Of a stretch of DNA of 64,000 nt, positions 28,194-37,541 are shown one piece after another. The notes beneath the pieces were generated by a model that was not told the origin of the DNA, ran no database searches, and saw only the letters and a list, made by a program, of their open reading frames with translations. This DNA comes from Bacteroides sp. CAG:545 (GTDB lineage Bacteria > Bacteroidota > Bacteroidia > Bacteroidales > UBA932). How positions within the stretch are numbered: position 1 is the stretch's first letter; the number at the start of each line of letters is the position of its first letter. Position numbers and translations under genes: made by a program. Location: assembly GCA_000432515.1 (NCBI GenBank), contig HF996044.1:89522-153521 (forward strand), in the 5' to 3' direction.

Positions 28194-29552
28194 ATGTCAA
28201 ACAACATCGATTTGAAAGGCGGACTGAACATTCCTATTTCAGGAACAGCAGTCCAGAAAACCAGAAAGACGATCGTACCGGACGTTATCGCTGTAAAACC
28301 TACTGATTTCAAGGGTCTTATACCAAGACTTCTTGTAAAGGAAGGCGATAAGGTTCTGGCCGGATCCCCTGTTCTGGCAGACAAAAAGAACCCTGACATC
28401 CTCTTCTCGTCCCCGGTAAGCGGAACGGTTGCGGAAATCGTCAGAGGCGAAAAAAGAAAGTTGCTTGAGGTAAGGATCAAGGCCGACGCCCAGCAGGAAT
28501 TTGTTGACTTCGGTGTCCACAAACCGGCAGAAATGCAGGCGGAAGACATCAAGGAGCTTCTCCTGAAAAGCGGATTGTGGCCATCTCTTGTACAGAGACC
28601 TTACGGCGTTCTCGCAGATCCTGCTGTAAAGCCTAAAGCAATCTTCGTATCAGCATTCACGACAGCTCCTCTTGCGGCAGCGCCTGAATTCGTTTTCAAA
28701 GACGAAATCGCAAACATCCAGACAGGTGTGAATGCGCTCAACAAACTGACTGACGGAGGCATTCACTTCTCTCTCTGCAGAGAAAACTACTCCGGAACTC
28801 CTCTTCACAAGGTAGAGAATGTAATCCAGCACGTCTTCACAGGCAAACACCCTGCAGGCAACGTAGGCGTACAGATCAGCCATATCTCACCTATCATGAA
28901 GGGAGACACCGTATGGACAGTTTCACTTCTTCTTCTTGCAGCCATCGGAAAGCTTTTCAACACAGGAAAGTACAACATGGCCAGAAAGATTGCCGTGACA
29001 GGTCCTAAGGCTATCGAGCCGGCTTATGTAGATGCCCTTCCAGGTATCAACATGGCAGATCTGAAAGATTTCTATGACAACTCCGGCAATGACCTGAGAT
29101 TTGTCAGCGGTGACGTTCTCACCGGTGAGAATGTCGGCAAGAACGGTTCTCTCGGCTTCTTCGACAATCAGGTCACCCTTCTCCACGAAGGCACTGAAAG
29201 AGAAGTTCTCGGATGGGCCAAACCTTTCAGGTTCGGCAAATTCAGTTCAAGCCATACATACTTCTCATGGCTCTGCCCTAAGAAGACATACGATATGGAC
29301 ACCAACACGAATGGCGGCCCTCGCGCATTCGTAATGTCAGACGTTTACAAGAAAGTGCTTCCTATGGACATTTTCCCTGTATTCTTGGTCAAGGCCTGCC
29401 TCGCCGGCGACATTGACAAGATGGAAAAATTCGGAATCTATGAGGTGCTTCCTGAGGATCTCGCTCTCTGCGAATACGTGGATCCTTCAAAGAATGACAT
29501 TCAGGCCATCATTGAAAAAGGCATTGACCTTATGATTAAAGAAATGGCATAA
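28194..29552 (+). CDS. nqrA: Na+-translocating NADH:quinone oxidoreductase subunit A
   Basis: Peripheral subunit of the Na+-NQR complex on the inner membrane; it helps form the quinone site. The 452 residues have the NqrA start (LKGGLNIPISGTAVQ), a biotinyl-lipoyl-like domain near 40-90 (LLVKEGDKVLAGSPVLADKK) and the conserved middle and C-terminal domains. First gene of nqrABCDEF; the gaps to later genes are 12-19 bases. The operon makes the main respiratory sodium pump in Bacteroidales. Confidence 0.96.
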   Translation: MSNNIDLKGGLNIPISGTAVQKTRKTIVPDVIAVKPTDFKGLIPRLLVKEGDKVLAGSPVLADKKNPDILFSSPVSGTVAEIVRGEKRKLLEVRIKADAQQEFVDFGVHKPAEMQAEDIKELLLKSGLWPSLVQRPYGVLADPAVKPKAIFVSAFTTAPLAAAPEFVFKDEIANIQTGVNALNKLTDGGIHFSLCRENYSGTPLHKVENVIQHVFTGKHPAGNVGVQISHISPIMKGDTVWTVSLLLLAAIGKLFNTGKYNMARKIAVTGPKAIEPAYVDALPGINMADLKDFYDNSGNDLRFVSGDVLTGENVGKNGSLGFFDNQVTLLHEGTEREVLGWAKPFRFGKFSSSHTYFSWLCPKKTYDMDTNTNGGPRAFVMSDVYKKVLPMDIFPVFLVKACLAGDIDKMEKFGIYEVLPEDLALCEYVDPSKNDIQAIIEKGIDLMIKEMA

Positions 29553-29565
29553 TCAGACGGAAGTT

Positions 29566-30729
29566 ATGGAAGAATCAAAAAATACAACTCAGAAGCCGGG
29601 CCTTTTCGAAAGGGGCGGCAAATTTGGATTCCTTCACTCCAGCATTGACGCGTTCGATACTTTTCTCCGTGTTCCGGGAACGGTAACAAGCAAAGGTTCG
29701 CACGTCAGAGATGCCGTTGACCTGAAGAGAATCATGATCATCGTAGTAGTCGCATTGATTCCGGCAGCTCTTTTCGGCATGTGGAACGTCGGCTACCAGC
29801 ACGGACTTGCGACAGGACAGAGCTTCGGACTGTTCCAGAATTTCTGGTACGGATTCCTCAAAGTGCTCCCTCTTTATCTTGTAGCGTACATCGTAGGACT
29901 CGGTATCGAGTTCGCATCTGCGCAGATCAGAAATGAGGAAGTCAATGAGGGATACCTCGTTTCAGGTATGCTCATTCCTCTCATTGTCCCTGTGGACGTG
30001 CCGCTTTGGACACTTGCCATCGCAGTTGCGTTCGCCGTATTGTTCGGCAAGGAAGTGTTCGGCGGAACCGGCATGAACTTCTTGAATCCGGCATTGCTCT
30101 GCCGTGCATTCCTGTTCTTCGCTTATCCGAGCAAGATGTCAGGCTCAAGCGTATGGGTATCATTGAAAGGCGGCGAAAGCCTCATTGACGGTGCTACCGG
30201 CGCTACCCCGCTAGCATTCGCGACAGACGGACTCGAGGCAATGAACAATGCAGGTGTACAGTACGGAATGTCAGCTTGGGATATGTTCGCAGGTCTTGTT
30301 CCGGGTTCTGTAGGTGAGACTTCAGTAATCGCCATCCTCATCGGTGCAGTCATTCTGCTCTGGACAGGTGTAGCAAGCTGGAAGATTATGGTTTCATCAG
30401 TTGCCGGCGCTCTCTTCGTGGGCTGGCTCGGAAACTTCTTCGGAGTTACTGACGTTCCTGCTTACTATCAGCTTCTTATGGGCGGATTCGCATTCGGTAC
30501 AGTATTCATGGCAACAGACCCTGTAACGTCTGCACAGACTGAGTGCGGCAAGTGGATCTACGGATTCCTTATCGGCGCTCTCTGCGTTATCGTCAGACTG
30601 TTCAACCCTGGATATGCAGAAGGCATGATGCTCGCAATCCTGCTGATGAACACATTTGCACCGCTCATTGACCACTACGTCACCGACGCTGCGATCTCAA
30701 GAAGAGCCAAGAAAGTTAAAATCGCATAA
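29566..30729 (+). CDS. nqrB: Na+-NQR subunit B
   Basis: Integral membrane subunit that carries covalent FMN and probably the sodium channel. The 387 residues have about ten hydrophobic helices. The flavinylation site is seen as DGATGATPLAF, where the second Thr accepts FMN through ApbE (consensus D-x-x-S/T-G-A-S/T). It also has the riboflavin-site region common to RnfD/NqrB. Start ATG at 29566, 13 bases after nqrA. Confidence 0.96.
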   Translation: MEESKNTTQKPGLFERGGKFGFLHSSIDAFDTFLRVPGTVTSKGSHVRDAVDLKRIMIIVVVALIPAALFGMWNVGYQHGLATGQSFGLFQNFWYGFLKVLPLYLVAYIVGLGIEFASAQIRNEEVNEGYLVSGMLIPLIVPVDVPLWTLAIAVAFAVLFGKEVFGGTGMNFLNPALLCRAFLFFAYPSKMSGSSVWVSLKGGESLIDGATGATPLAFATDGLEAMNNAGVQYGMSAWDMFAGLVPGSVGETSVIAILIGAVILLWTGVASWKIMVSSVAGALFVGWLGNFFGVTDVPAYYQLLMGGFAFGTVFMATDPVTSAQTECGKWIYGFLIGALCVIVRLFNPGYAEGMMLAILLMNTFAPLIDHYVTDAAISRRAKKVKIA

Positions 30730-30741
30730 TATATATAAGGT

Positions 30742-31578
30742 ATGAATACTAACGGAAATATATATACAGTCATCTATACGACAGTAGTCGTTGTGGTGGT
30801 AGCTGCGGTTCTTGCGTTCGTCTCTGAGACTCTCAAGCCGAAGCAGGATGCCAACGTGAAAGCTGACGCCATCAGCCAGATGCTGACTGCCAGCAAGTTA
30901 TACGAGAAGAGCGAGCTCGACGCGATGAGCAATGACCAGAAGATCGACGCCTACAAGGCTGTCGCAAAATCTTCTGTTCTTGTCAATGCAGAGGGGCAGG
31001 AGTGCGGAACACTTGATCTTGCAAAGCAGGAAATCTACACCACCAGCCAGCTCAAGGCTCAGGACAAACGTGTCAAGGACCTTCTCAAGAACGGCAAAGC
31101 TGACTTGAAACTGCCTGTTTTCGTTTTCGAGAAAGACGGACAGAAAGTCACCGTAATCCCTTGCTATGGCGCAGGTCTTTGGGGACCGATCTGGGGTTAC
31201 ATTGCCCTCAACGAGGATTATCAGACGATTCGCGGAGCATATTTCGACCACGCGAGCGAGACTCCTGGTCTTGGTGCCAAGATCAAGGACGATCCTTCAT
31301 TCAGAGCAGAATTCGAAGGCAAGAAAGTGGACTTCGAGGCTGAAGAAGCATTTTGCGTAGTCAAAGGCGGGGCTCCTGCCGGCAAAGAGAATGCGGTAGA
31401 TGCCATCACAGGCGCTTCCATCACCAGCCACGCACTTGGAGTTTCCATCGACAACTGGCTTCAGGCTTACAAGCCGTTCCTCAAAGCTGCCGCAGCCAAT
31501 GCAGTGCAGCCATCAGAGGTGGAGAATGCAGTTGACTCACTCTGTGTTTCAGCAGATTCACTTGCAATCGCCAAATAA
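30742..31578 (+). CDS. nqrC: Na+-NQR subunit C
   Basis: FMN-carrying subunit with one N-terminal membrane helix (about 8-28) and a periplasmic FMN-binding domain. The flavinylation motif is DAITGASITS near 220-229; Ser226 stands where many NqrC have Thr, and either is modified by ApbE. The 278-residue length is slightly above the family norm because of a C-terminal tail rich in Ala, Ser and Val. Lies 12 bases after nqrB. Confidence 0.95.
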   Translation: MNTNGNIYTVIYTTVVVVVVAAVLAFVSETLKPKQDANVKADAISQMLTASKLYEKSELDAMSNDQKIDAYKAVAKSSVLVNAEGQECGTLDLAKQEIYTTSQLKAQDKRVKDLLKNGKADLKLPVFVFEKDGQKVTVIPCYGAGLWGPIWGYIALNEDYQTIRGAYFDHASETPGLGAKIKDDPSFRAEFEGKKVDFEAEEAFCVVKGGAPAGKENAVDAITGASITSHALGVSIDNWLQAYKPFLKAAAANAVQPSEVENAVDSLCVSADSLAIAK

Positions 31579-31593
31579 TGAGGAGGAAATAAA

Positions 31594-32214
31594 ATGAACG
31601 CAAAACTTAAAGAAACAATATTGAATCCGATTTTCAAGGGCAATCCTATCACTGTCCTCGTACTCGGTATCTGTTCCTCATTGGCTGTGACCGTACAGAT
31701 GAAGGGAGCCTTCGTAATGGGTCTTTCCGTCATCGTAGTTACAGCACTTTCGAACTTTATCGTATCTCTGATGAGGAATTCCATTCCTAACAGAGTCCGT
31801 ATCATCGTACAGCTCGTGGTTGTATCGCTGATGGTAATTCTCGTGGACCAGTTCCTCAAGGCTTATGCATACAGCATTGAGACTCAACTCTCTGTATATG
31901 TGGGACTTATCATCACCAACTGTATCGTCATGGGCCGTATCGAGGCTTTCGGTCTCGGCAACAAGCCGATTCCGTCACTTCTCGATGGTCTTGCAAACGG
32001 AGCCGGATACGCTATGATTCTTCTTATCGTGGCATTCTTCCGTGAACTGCTCGGTTCAGGAACCCTCTTCGGATTCAGGGTAATCCCGCAGTGCTTCTAC
32101 GATGCAGGTTATATGAACAACGGACTTGTGATTCTTCCTCCTGTAGCACTCATCCTGCTCGGATGTATCGTATGGGTACAGAGAAGCATCCAGAAAGATC
32201 TTCAGGAGAAATAA
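31594..32214 (+). CDS. nqrD: Na+-NQR subunit D
   Basis: Six-helix membrane subunit related to RnfE. The 206 residues contain the paired inverted-topology halves and conserved segments GLIITNCIVMGRIEAFGLGN and VAFFRELLGSGTLFGF. A cysteine in TNCIVMGR is placed to bind the intramembrane iron centre shared with NqrE. A GAGGA ribosome site lies 8 bases before the start. Confidence 0.95.
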   Translation: MNAKLKETILNPIFKGNPITVLVLGICSSLAVTVQMKGAFVMGLSVIVVTALSNFIVSLMRNSIPNRVRIIVQLVVVSLMVILVDQFLKAYAYSIETQLSVYVGLIITNCIVMGRIEAFGLGNKPIPSLLDGLANGAGYAMILLIVAFFRELLGSGTLFGFRVIPQCFYDAGYMNNGLVILPPVALILLGCIVWVQRSIQKDLQEK

Positions 32215-32233
32215 CAACTAACACGCAAGTAAT

Positions 32234-32848
32234 ATGGAATATATAAGCTTATTCGTAAAGTCAATTTTCGTTGACAATATGATTTTTGCATACTTCCTCG
32301 GTATGTGCTCATACCTGGCAGTATCTAAAAATGTGAAGACAGCTTCCGGACTTGGTGCGGCTGTTATCTTTGTGCTCCTGGTCACATTGCCTATCAACTA
32401 CCTCCTGAACACTTACGTGCTCAGCCCTGGTGCATTGAGCTGGCTCAGTCCAAGCCTCGCAGGCGTTGACCTCAGCTTCTTGAGTTTCATCACATTCATC
32501 GCGGTCATCGCCGCTATCGTACAGCTCGTAGAGATGGTTGTCGAGAAATTCGCACCTACACTCTACTCAGAGCTCGGTATCTTCCTGCCTCTTATCGCAG
32601 TGAACTGCGCCATCCTCGGAGGTGCGCTCTTCATGCAGCAGAAAGATTTCGTCAATGTCGGTGAAGCAACCGTTTATGCTCTCGGCTCAGGTATCGGCTG
32701 GTTCCTCGCTATCGTGACACTCGCCGCCATCAGAGAGAAGATGTCATACTCGAATGTGCCTGCACCTCTCAAGGGTATCGGTATCACATTCATCACCGTA
32801 GGTCTTATGGCCATGGCATTCATGACATTTATGGGTATTTCACTTTAA
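32234..32848 (+). CDS. nqrE: Na+-NQR subunit E
   Basis: Six-helix membrane subunit related to RnfA and paired with NqrD. The 204 residues show FAYFLGMCSYLAVSKN near the start and PLIAVNCAILGGALFM, with cysteines in both halves that fit the NqrD/E iron site. It ends 15 bases before nqrF. Confidence 0.95.
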   Translation: MEYISLFVKSIFVDNMIFAYFLGMCSYLAVSKNVKTASGLGAAVIFVLLVTLPINYLLNTYVLSPGALSWLSPSLAGVDLSFLSFITFIAVIAAIVQLVEMVVEKFAPTLYSELGIFLPLIAVNCAILGGALFMQQKDFVNVGEATVYALGSGIGWFLAIVTLAAIREKMSYSNVPAPLKGIGITFITVGLMAMAFMTFMGISL

Positions 32849-32863
32849 TAGGAGACTTGAAAG

Positions 32864-34144
32864 ATGAATGAAATTACTCTTACAATTATAGCCTCAGTAG
32901 CAACTATCACAGTGGTTACGCTGATTCTGGTAGTCCTGCTGCTGTGGGTCAAGACAAAACTGACCCCAAGCGGTACAGTCAAGATTGACATCAACGGAGG
33001 AAACAAAGTGCTCGACGTCGCTCCAGGCAACTCGCTCATGGGCGCTCTTGCAGAAGAGAAGATTTTCCTCCCGTCAGCCTGCGGTGGCAAGGCCAACTGC
33101 GGACAGTGTAAAGTCAGAGTCCTCGAAGGCGGCGGAAACATCCTCCCTACCGAAACAGGATTCTTCAACAGAAAACAGATCAAGGACAACTGGAGACTCG
33201 GTTGCCAGGTCAAGGTCAAGGAAGACCTCAAGATCGAGGTTCCGGAGTCAGTGCTCAGCGTCAAGAAAGTGGAGTGCGAAGTCATTTCCAACCACAACGT
33301 GGCTACCTTCATCAAGGAATTCACTGTCAAGCTGCCTGAGGGTGTTCACCTCGATTTCAAATCAGGAGAGTATATCCAGATTGATATTCCTCAGGGAACA
33401 TTCAATTTCAGCGACATTGACGTAGATCCAGAGTACAAGGCAGACTGGGAGCGCTACAAGTTCTTCGACCTCAAGTGCGTGAACCCTGAGCCGACCATGA
33501 GAGCATACTCTATGGCCTCTTATCCTGCTGAGGGCGACATCATCAAACTGAATGTCCGTATCGCAACTCCTCCATTTGACAGGACAGCGCCTAAGGGAAG
33601 CAACAAACTCCTCCCTGTAAACCCAGGTATCGGTTCTTCATATATCTACACACGTCACCCTGGTGACAAGGTTATGATCTCCGGTCCGTTCGGAGAGTTC
33701 CTTCTTCCTAAGGATGATCCTGATTCACAGGAATATATATTCGTCGGCGGTGGCGCAGGTATGGCTCCTCTCAGAAGCCACATCATGCACCTGTTCAAGA
33801 CTCTCAAGACCAAGAAGCAGGTCAACTTCTTCTACGGTGCGCGTAGCCTGAAAGAGGCATTCTACCTCGAGGACTATGCTGAAATCGAGAAAGAGTTCCC
33901 TAACTTCCACTTCCATCTGGCTCTCGACCGTCCGGATCCGGCAGCTGATGAAGCAGGAGTAAAATATGTTGCAGGTTTCGTACACAATGTAATGTACGAG
34001 ACATACCTCAAGGAGCATGACACACCGGAAGACATCAAATACTTCATGTGCGGACCTCCTATGATGGTCAAATCTGTCAACACATTGCTCGACAGTCTCG
34101 GAGTTCCTCCTGAGAATGTTCTTTATGACAATTTCGGCGGTTAA
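32864..34144 (+). CDS. nqrF: Na+-NQR subunit F (NADH-binding)
   Basis: Entry point for NADH electrons. The 426 residues have one membrane helix (about 5-28), a 2Fe-2S ferredoxin domain with Cys73, Cys79, Cys82 and Cys114, an FAD-binding domain with RAYSMASYP, and an NADH domain with VGGGAGMAPLRSH and FMCGPPMM. All cofactor ligands are intact. Last gene of the operon, followed by a terminator. Confidence 0.97.
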   Translation: MNEITLTIIASVATITVVTLILVVLLLWVKTKLTPSGTVKIDINGGNKVLDVAPGNSLMGALAEEKIFLPSACGGKANCGQCKVRVLEGGGNILPTETGFFNRKQIKDNWRLGCQVKVKEDLKIEVPESVLSVKKVECEVISNHNVATFIKEFTVKLPEGVHLDFKSGEYIQIDIPQGTFNFSDIDVDPEYKADWERYKFFDLKCVNPEPTMRAYSMASYPAEGDIIKLNVRIATPPFDRTAPKGSNKLLPVNPGIGSSYIYTRHPGDKVMISGPFGEFLLPKDDPDSQEYIFVGGGAGMAPLRSHIMHLFKTLKTKKQVNFFYGARSLKEAFYLEDYAEIEKEFPNFHFHLALDRPDPAADEAGVKYVAGFVHNVMYETYLKEHDTPEDIKYFMCGPPMMVKSVNTLLDSLGVPPENVLYDNFGG

Positions 34145-34167
34145 CAGCCTGAAAATATTTTTTTGAA

Positions 34168-34197
34168 AGCGACTGGCGTCTGTCCAGCCGCTTTTTT
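34168..34197 (+). terminator. Terminator after nqrF
   Basis: AGCGACTGG and CCAGCCGCT form a 9-bp stem with one A-C mismatch, loop CGTCTGT, then six T residues. It lies 24 bases past nqrF and separates the nqr operon from the fimbrillin operon. Confidence 0.8.
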
Positions 34198-34319
34198 GTG
34201 TTTTTATGTCACATATTTGCAATCGAAAAAAGGCATTTAAAACAAATTTTAAAGTTTAAGAATCGTAAAAATCTGCATTTGAGACGCATAAAATGGTGAT
34301 TTTTTAAAAAACATCCTAA

Positions 34320-34327
34320 TATATTTG
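34320..34327 (+). promoter_or_regulatory. -7 element of the fimbrillin operon
   Basis: TATATTTG matches TAnnTTTG and lies 29 bases before the first gene's ATG (34356). No good -33 TTTG is seen; the upstream stretch is T/A rich. Confidence 0.5.
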
Positions 34328-34355
34328 CAGCCGGAAACGATAACAACTGCAACTC

Positions 34356-35444
34356 ATGAAAATGAAAAATCACATAAAAAAAGACCGGCTGCATATTCAT
34401 AATATTGTCGCCTTTAACTTGACCATCTACTATATTTCGGCCGTTCTGGCCGTAACCTTGCTTTTGTTGCCGGTCTTTTATTCTTGCACATCGACTGCAC
34501 CTGAAACTGCCGGGACTGAGAGGAATGACAGAGAGGAAAAAACCGAACTGACATTCAAGACAGACAAGGCAGTCAAAGGGTACATTGACATACTGTACTT
34601 CAACGATGACAGACTCCGAAAGCTTGATTCCTATATGCGGGCGGAACTTGGCGGAAGCGGGAGGACAGAATCCGCTTCGAGAGCAGGGAAAAAGATACTG
34701 GTAACGATTGCCAATTCCCCGCTGAACGCGGAGGAATATCGTAAAGTGCTCGCCTATGACGACCTGCAGAATCTGTATGCCGAGCTGAAGTCGGAGAACC
34801 CTGACGCTCCTGTGATGTATGCTGAAAACAGGGTCAATGCCGGATATGAAAGGGAATGTGAGATAGCACTCACTCCCCTGCTCGCCCGTATTACGCTGAA
34901 CAGCATCAGCTGTGATTTTCACGGAAGGCCGTATGAGGGAAAGTCTCTCGAAGACGTATGTGTCTATCTTACTGATGTCTGCGGGCGGTTTCCGGTGAGC
35001 GGGAAAGCCCCGACCATACCCGAGAGCATATTGAACGCAGGAAAACTGGAACCGTCTGACACGGCCGGATTCGCTTTCGAAAATCTGATATGCAGCAGAA
35101 GATTGGGAAACATCGGCGAGACAGTACGGTTCCCGGAAACGAAACTGTTCTGCTACCAGAATGAAATCAGTCAGGAGGGACTCGGTGCAGGTTTCACCAA
35201 GCTTGTGATAGAAGGGACATTGGACGGAGAACGGACTTGGTACCCGATAGAAATCAACAGGGGGCAATGGTGCAACACGCCTGACAGTACCGGCGTCCAG
35301 GCAGGGAAAGACTACATATTCGACATAACATTGACACGACGGGGTGTGAGTTCACCTGATATTGCGATAAACCTCTCGACAGTGAATTGCAAGTTCAGCG
35401 TCAAGCCTTGGACAATAAAGGATGAAAAGACCATAACATATTGA
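34356..35444 (+). CDS. Fimbrillin-family lipoprotein (Mfa1/FimA-like)
   Basis: Probable pilus-type subunit exported as a lipoprotein. A long N-terminal region (about 1-45) holds a hydrophobic signal ending at FYSC. The body fits the two-domain Bacteroidales fimbrillin pattern: an early YIDILYFNDD strand, the middle segment LLARITLNSISCDF, WYPIEINRGQW near the end, and the closing ITLTRRGVSSPDIAI followed by a VNCKFSVKPW strand, as in Mfa1/FimA relatives. The signal is preceded by about 20 charged residues; in-frame ATG at 34362 is an equally good start. First of four co-directional genes with tight spacing. Whether it is a shaft or accessory subunit cannot be decided. Confidence 0.7.
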   Translation: MKMKNHIKKDRLHIHNIVAFNLTIYYISAVLAVTLLLLPVFYSCTSTAPETAGTERNDREEKTELTFKTDKAVKGYIDILYFNDDRLRKLDSYMRAELGGSGRTESASRAGKKILVTIANSPLNAEEYRKVLAYDDLQNLYAELKSENPDAPVMYAENRVNAGYERECEIALTPLLARITLNSISCDFHGRPYEGKSLEDVCVYLTDVCGRFPVSGKAPTIPESILNAGKLEPSDTAGFAFENLICSRRLGNIGETVRFPETKLFCYQNEISQEGLGAGFTKLVIEGTLDGERTWYPIEINRGQWCNTPDSTGVQAGKDYIFDITLTRRGVSSPDIAINLSTVNCKFSVKPWTIKDEKTITY

Positions 35445-35449
35445 CAGTC

Positions 35450-37537
35450 ATGCGATACACGAAGATATTATCTGTTCTGATATTGGCACTGCTCTGCGGA
35501 TGCCGTAAAGAAACATCCCCGGCATCGGCAGTGGTGTCGGTGAACATAGCCGTTACGCCTGCGACAAGGACGGACGACCCGGATGAAGTCAAGATTTCCG
35601 ACCTCAACATCTTCATTTTCGATGCGGGAGGCCATCTTGAAGAATCAGCCTATATCGATTCGCATATGAACGGAGGTGAGGCCAGATACAGTTTTTCATG
35701 GATCAGGCAAACCGACTGCCGGGTATTTGCCTGCGCTAATCTGGGGTTCAGGATTACCGGCATCCGCTCGGTCGAAGACTTGAAGCAATACCGTTACCAC
35801 CTGTCCTACCCGGACGAATACAGCAGAGGACTGCCGATGACGGGAGAAAGCGGCATTGTGCACATTGACGACAAGGTCAATGACATCGATATAAATCTCG
35901 TGAGCATGATGGCGAAGGTATCCCTCTGCATTGACCGGACCAGACTTGGAAAGAACGTGAAGTTCAATGTCAAAAGTGTACAGGTGGGCGGCTGCCCCAA
36001 ATCTGCCTGTCTGTTCTCGCAAAGCAAGGTCAGCGGGGGCAATGATGTGTTCGCATCAGGATATTGCAAAAGCTATGGTGAGGCTGATGACTTGAACATT
36101 GACAGGAGCGGTGGTGTAAGCCGTGAGGTAAGCGTGTATATGCTTGAAAACATGCAGGGCAGATTGCTTCCGGAGGCCAAGACGGAGAAGGACAAGGTTC
36201 TGGATATGGCAGATGCTGTGGCAGGACTATGCTCATATATCGAGATTCAGGCAGAGTATCGTTCAGACTCATTGTACACCGGTCCAGGAGAATATCTTAA
36301 ATACAGGTTTTATCTGGGAGACTCCCCGTCTGATTTCGATGTCCAGCGGAACTGTCATTACCATATACGGGTAAGCCCTTCAGGGAGCGGTCTAGAGGAG
36401 GACAGCTGGAGAATCGACAAGAGCAGTCTTTTACCATACGGAAAAGCGTCCATACGTCTCCATCCCGGCAATTATGTAGAAGGAAAAGTCGGCTCTGACC
36501 TGCATATATGGGCAGAGATAGAGCCAAAAGGGTCAAGGCTGTCGTTTGGAGAAGAAGAGCTGGAATATGACAAAAGCCGTGGCATATATGACTACACTAT
36601 GGACAAAGACGGACACGGAGTAACCCTGCACTTGAAAAAGCCTGGAAGCGGCATCCTGTATATTGAAGGCGGGGCACCTGCGAGCGCTGCCGAAATGGTA
36701 GTTGTCACTGTCCTGGACAGCCACCAGACTGAGAACAATCAGGTACGGTTCAGTGCCTCCGTCGTCAAATCCCCGTCACCGTCCGGGAATGCAGCAAGCC
36801 CAGCCGACTTCAGCCTTTCCGCCTGCCTCGGGACAGAAGGCGCAGCACGTACCGACTATATGTGGAACATGAAAGTAGTGAAACGCGATGGAGGATGGAG
36901 CAGTTCTACGCCTCTCTACTGGATGAATGACACAGACATACGGTTCTATGCGTTTTCGCCATACCCTTCATCAGACAATGGGATCAGTCCGCTTCCGGCC
37001 GGCGGGGCGCCTTCGCTGCAATTCTCAGCCAAAGCCAAAGCAGAGGAACAGATTGACCTTTTTGCGGCAAGTGACGTGCGGAGAGAAGGAACAGTACAAC
37101 TCGCTTTCAACCACACACTTACCGCCATACGATTCCGGAAGGGAGAAACATTCAGCGAAGAGGCTGCGATTACTGGAATATCCCTGTCCGGCATCCGAGG
37201 AGACGGTATATACAATATTGAAAATGGAGAATGGACCGGGCTTTCTTCTGAAAGGACATTTACGATGTCTGATCCCTCACTTGCTTTCCTGCTGCCGCCT
37301 CAGGAGTTCGGACGCGGTTCCAAAGCCTGTCTGAACATAACCGTCACGGAAAACGGAGACTCTGAGACAGGGAGTATTCCGCTTGAAGGCCACAAGTGGG
37401 AAAAAGGCAGACTGACCACATACTCCATATCCTATAGCGGAGGGCATTTTTCAGTAAACTCCACTGAGAATCTGTTCACTTCTGGGGATATCACCATCAA
37501 TGAAACAAATGAAGACAATACCATCAATGAATTCTGA
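35450..37537 (+). CDS. DUF4906-like / fimbrillin two-part lipoprotein
   Basis: A 695-residue surface lipoprotein. The ATG at 35450 is chosen over a TTG at 35441 because it gives the signal MRYTKILSVLILALLCGC directly. The N-terminal half (about 25-420) resembles anchor/DUF4906-type fimbrial proteins: ISDLNIFIFDAGGHLEE, CRVFACANLGF, INLVSMMAKVSLCID, RNCHYHIRV. The C-terminal half (about 425-695) looks like a second, fimbrillin-type module: STPLYWMNDTDIRFYAFSPY, VQLAFNHTLTAIRF, LAFLLPPQEF and a closing HKWEKGRLTTYSISYSGG. It follows the first gene by 5 bases. A fused anchor-plus-subunit role is an inference from these parts. Confidence 0.7.
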   Translation: MRYTKILSVLILALLCGCRKETSPASAVVSVNIAVTPATRTDDPDEVKISDLNIFIFDAGGHLEESAYIDSHMNGGEARYSFSWIRQTDCRVFACANLGFRITGIRSVEDLKQYRYHLSYPDEYSRGLPMTGESGIVHIDDKVNDIDINLVSMMAKVSLCIDRTRLGKNVKFNVKSVQVGGCPKSACLFSQSKVSGGNDVFASGYCKSYGEADDLNIDRSGGVSREVSVYMLENMQGRLLPEAKTEKDKVLDMADAVAGLCSYIEIQAEYRSDSLYTGPGEYLKYRFYLGDSPSDFDVQRNCHYHIRVSPSGSGLEEDSWRIDKSSLLPYGKASIRLHPGNYVEGKVGSDLHIWAEIEPKGSRLSFGEEELEYDKSRGIYDYTMDKDGHGVTLHLKKPGSGILYIEGGAPASAAEMVVVTVLDSHQTENNQVRFSASVVKSPSPSGNAASPADFSLSACLGTEGAARTDYMWNMKVVKRDGGWSSSTPLYWMNDTDIRFYAFSPYPSSDNGISPLPAGGAPSLQFSAKAKAEEQIDLFAASDVRREGTVQLAFNHTLTAIRFRKGETFSEEAAITGISLSGIRGDGIYNIENGEWTGLSSERTFTMSDPSLAFLLPPQEFGRGSKACLNITVTENGDSETGSIPLEGHKWEKGRLTTYSISYSGGHFSVNSTENLFTSGDITINETNEDNTINEF

Positions 37538-37541
37538 TACT

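Noticed and set aside
34209..35267. Minus-strand open frame of 352 codons opposite the first fimbrillin gene
   Set aside because: Cysteine- and phenylalanine-rich shadow without signal, motif or ribosome site. The plus-strand gene has a lipoprotein signal and family features.
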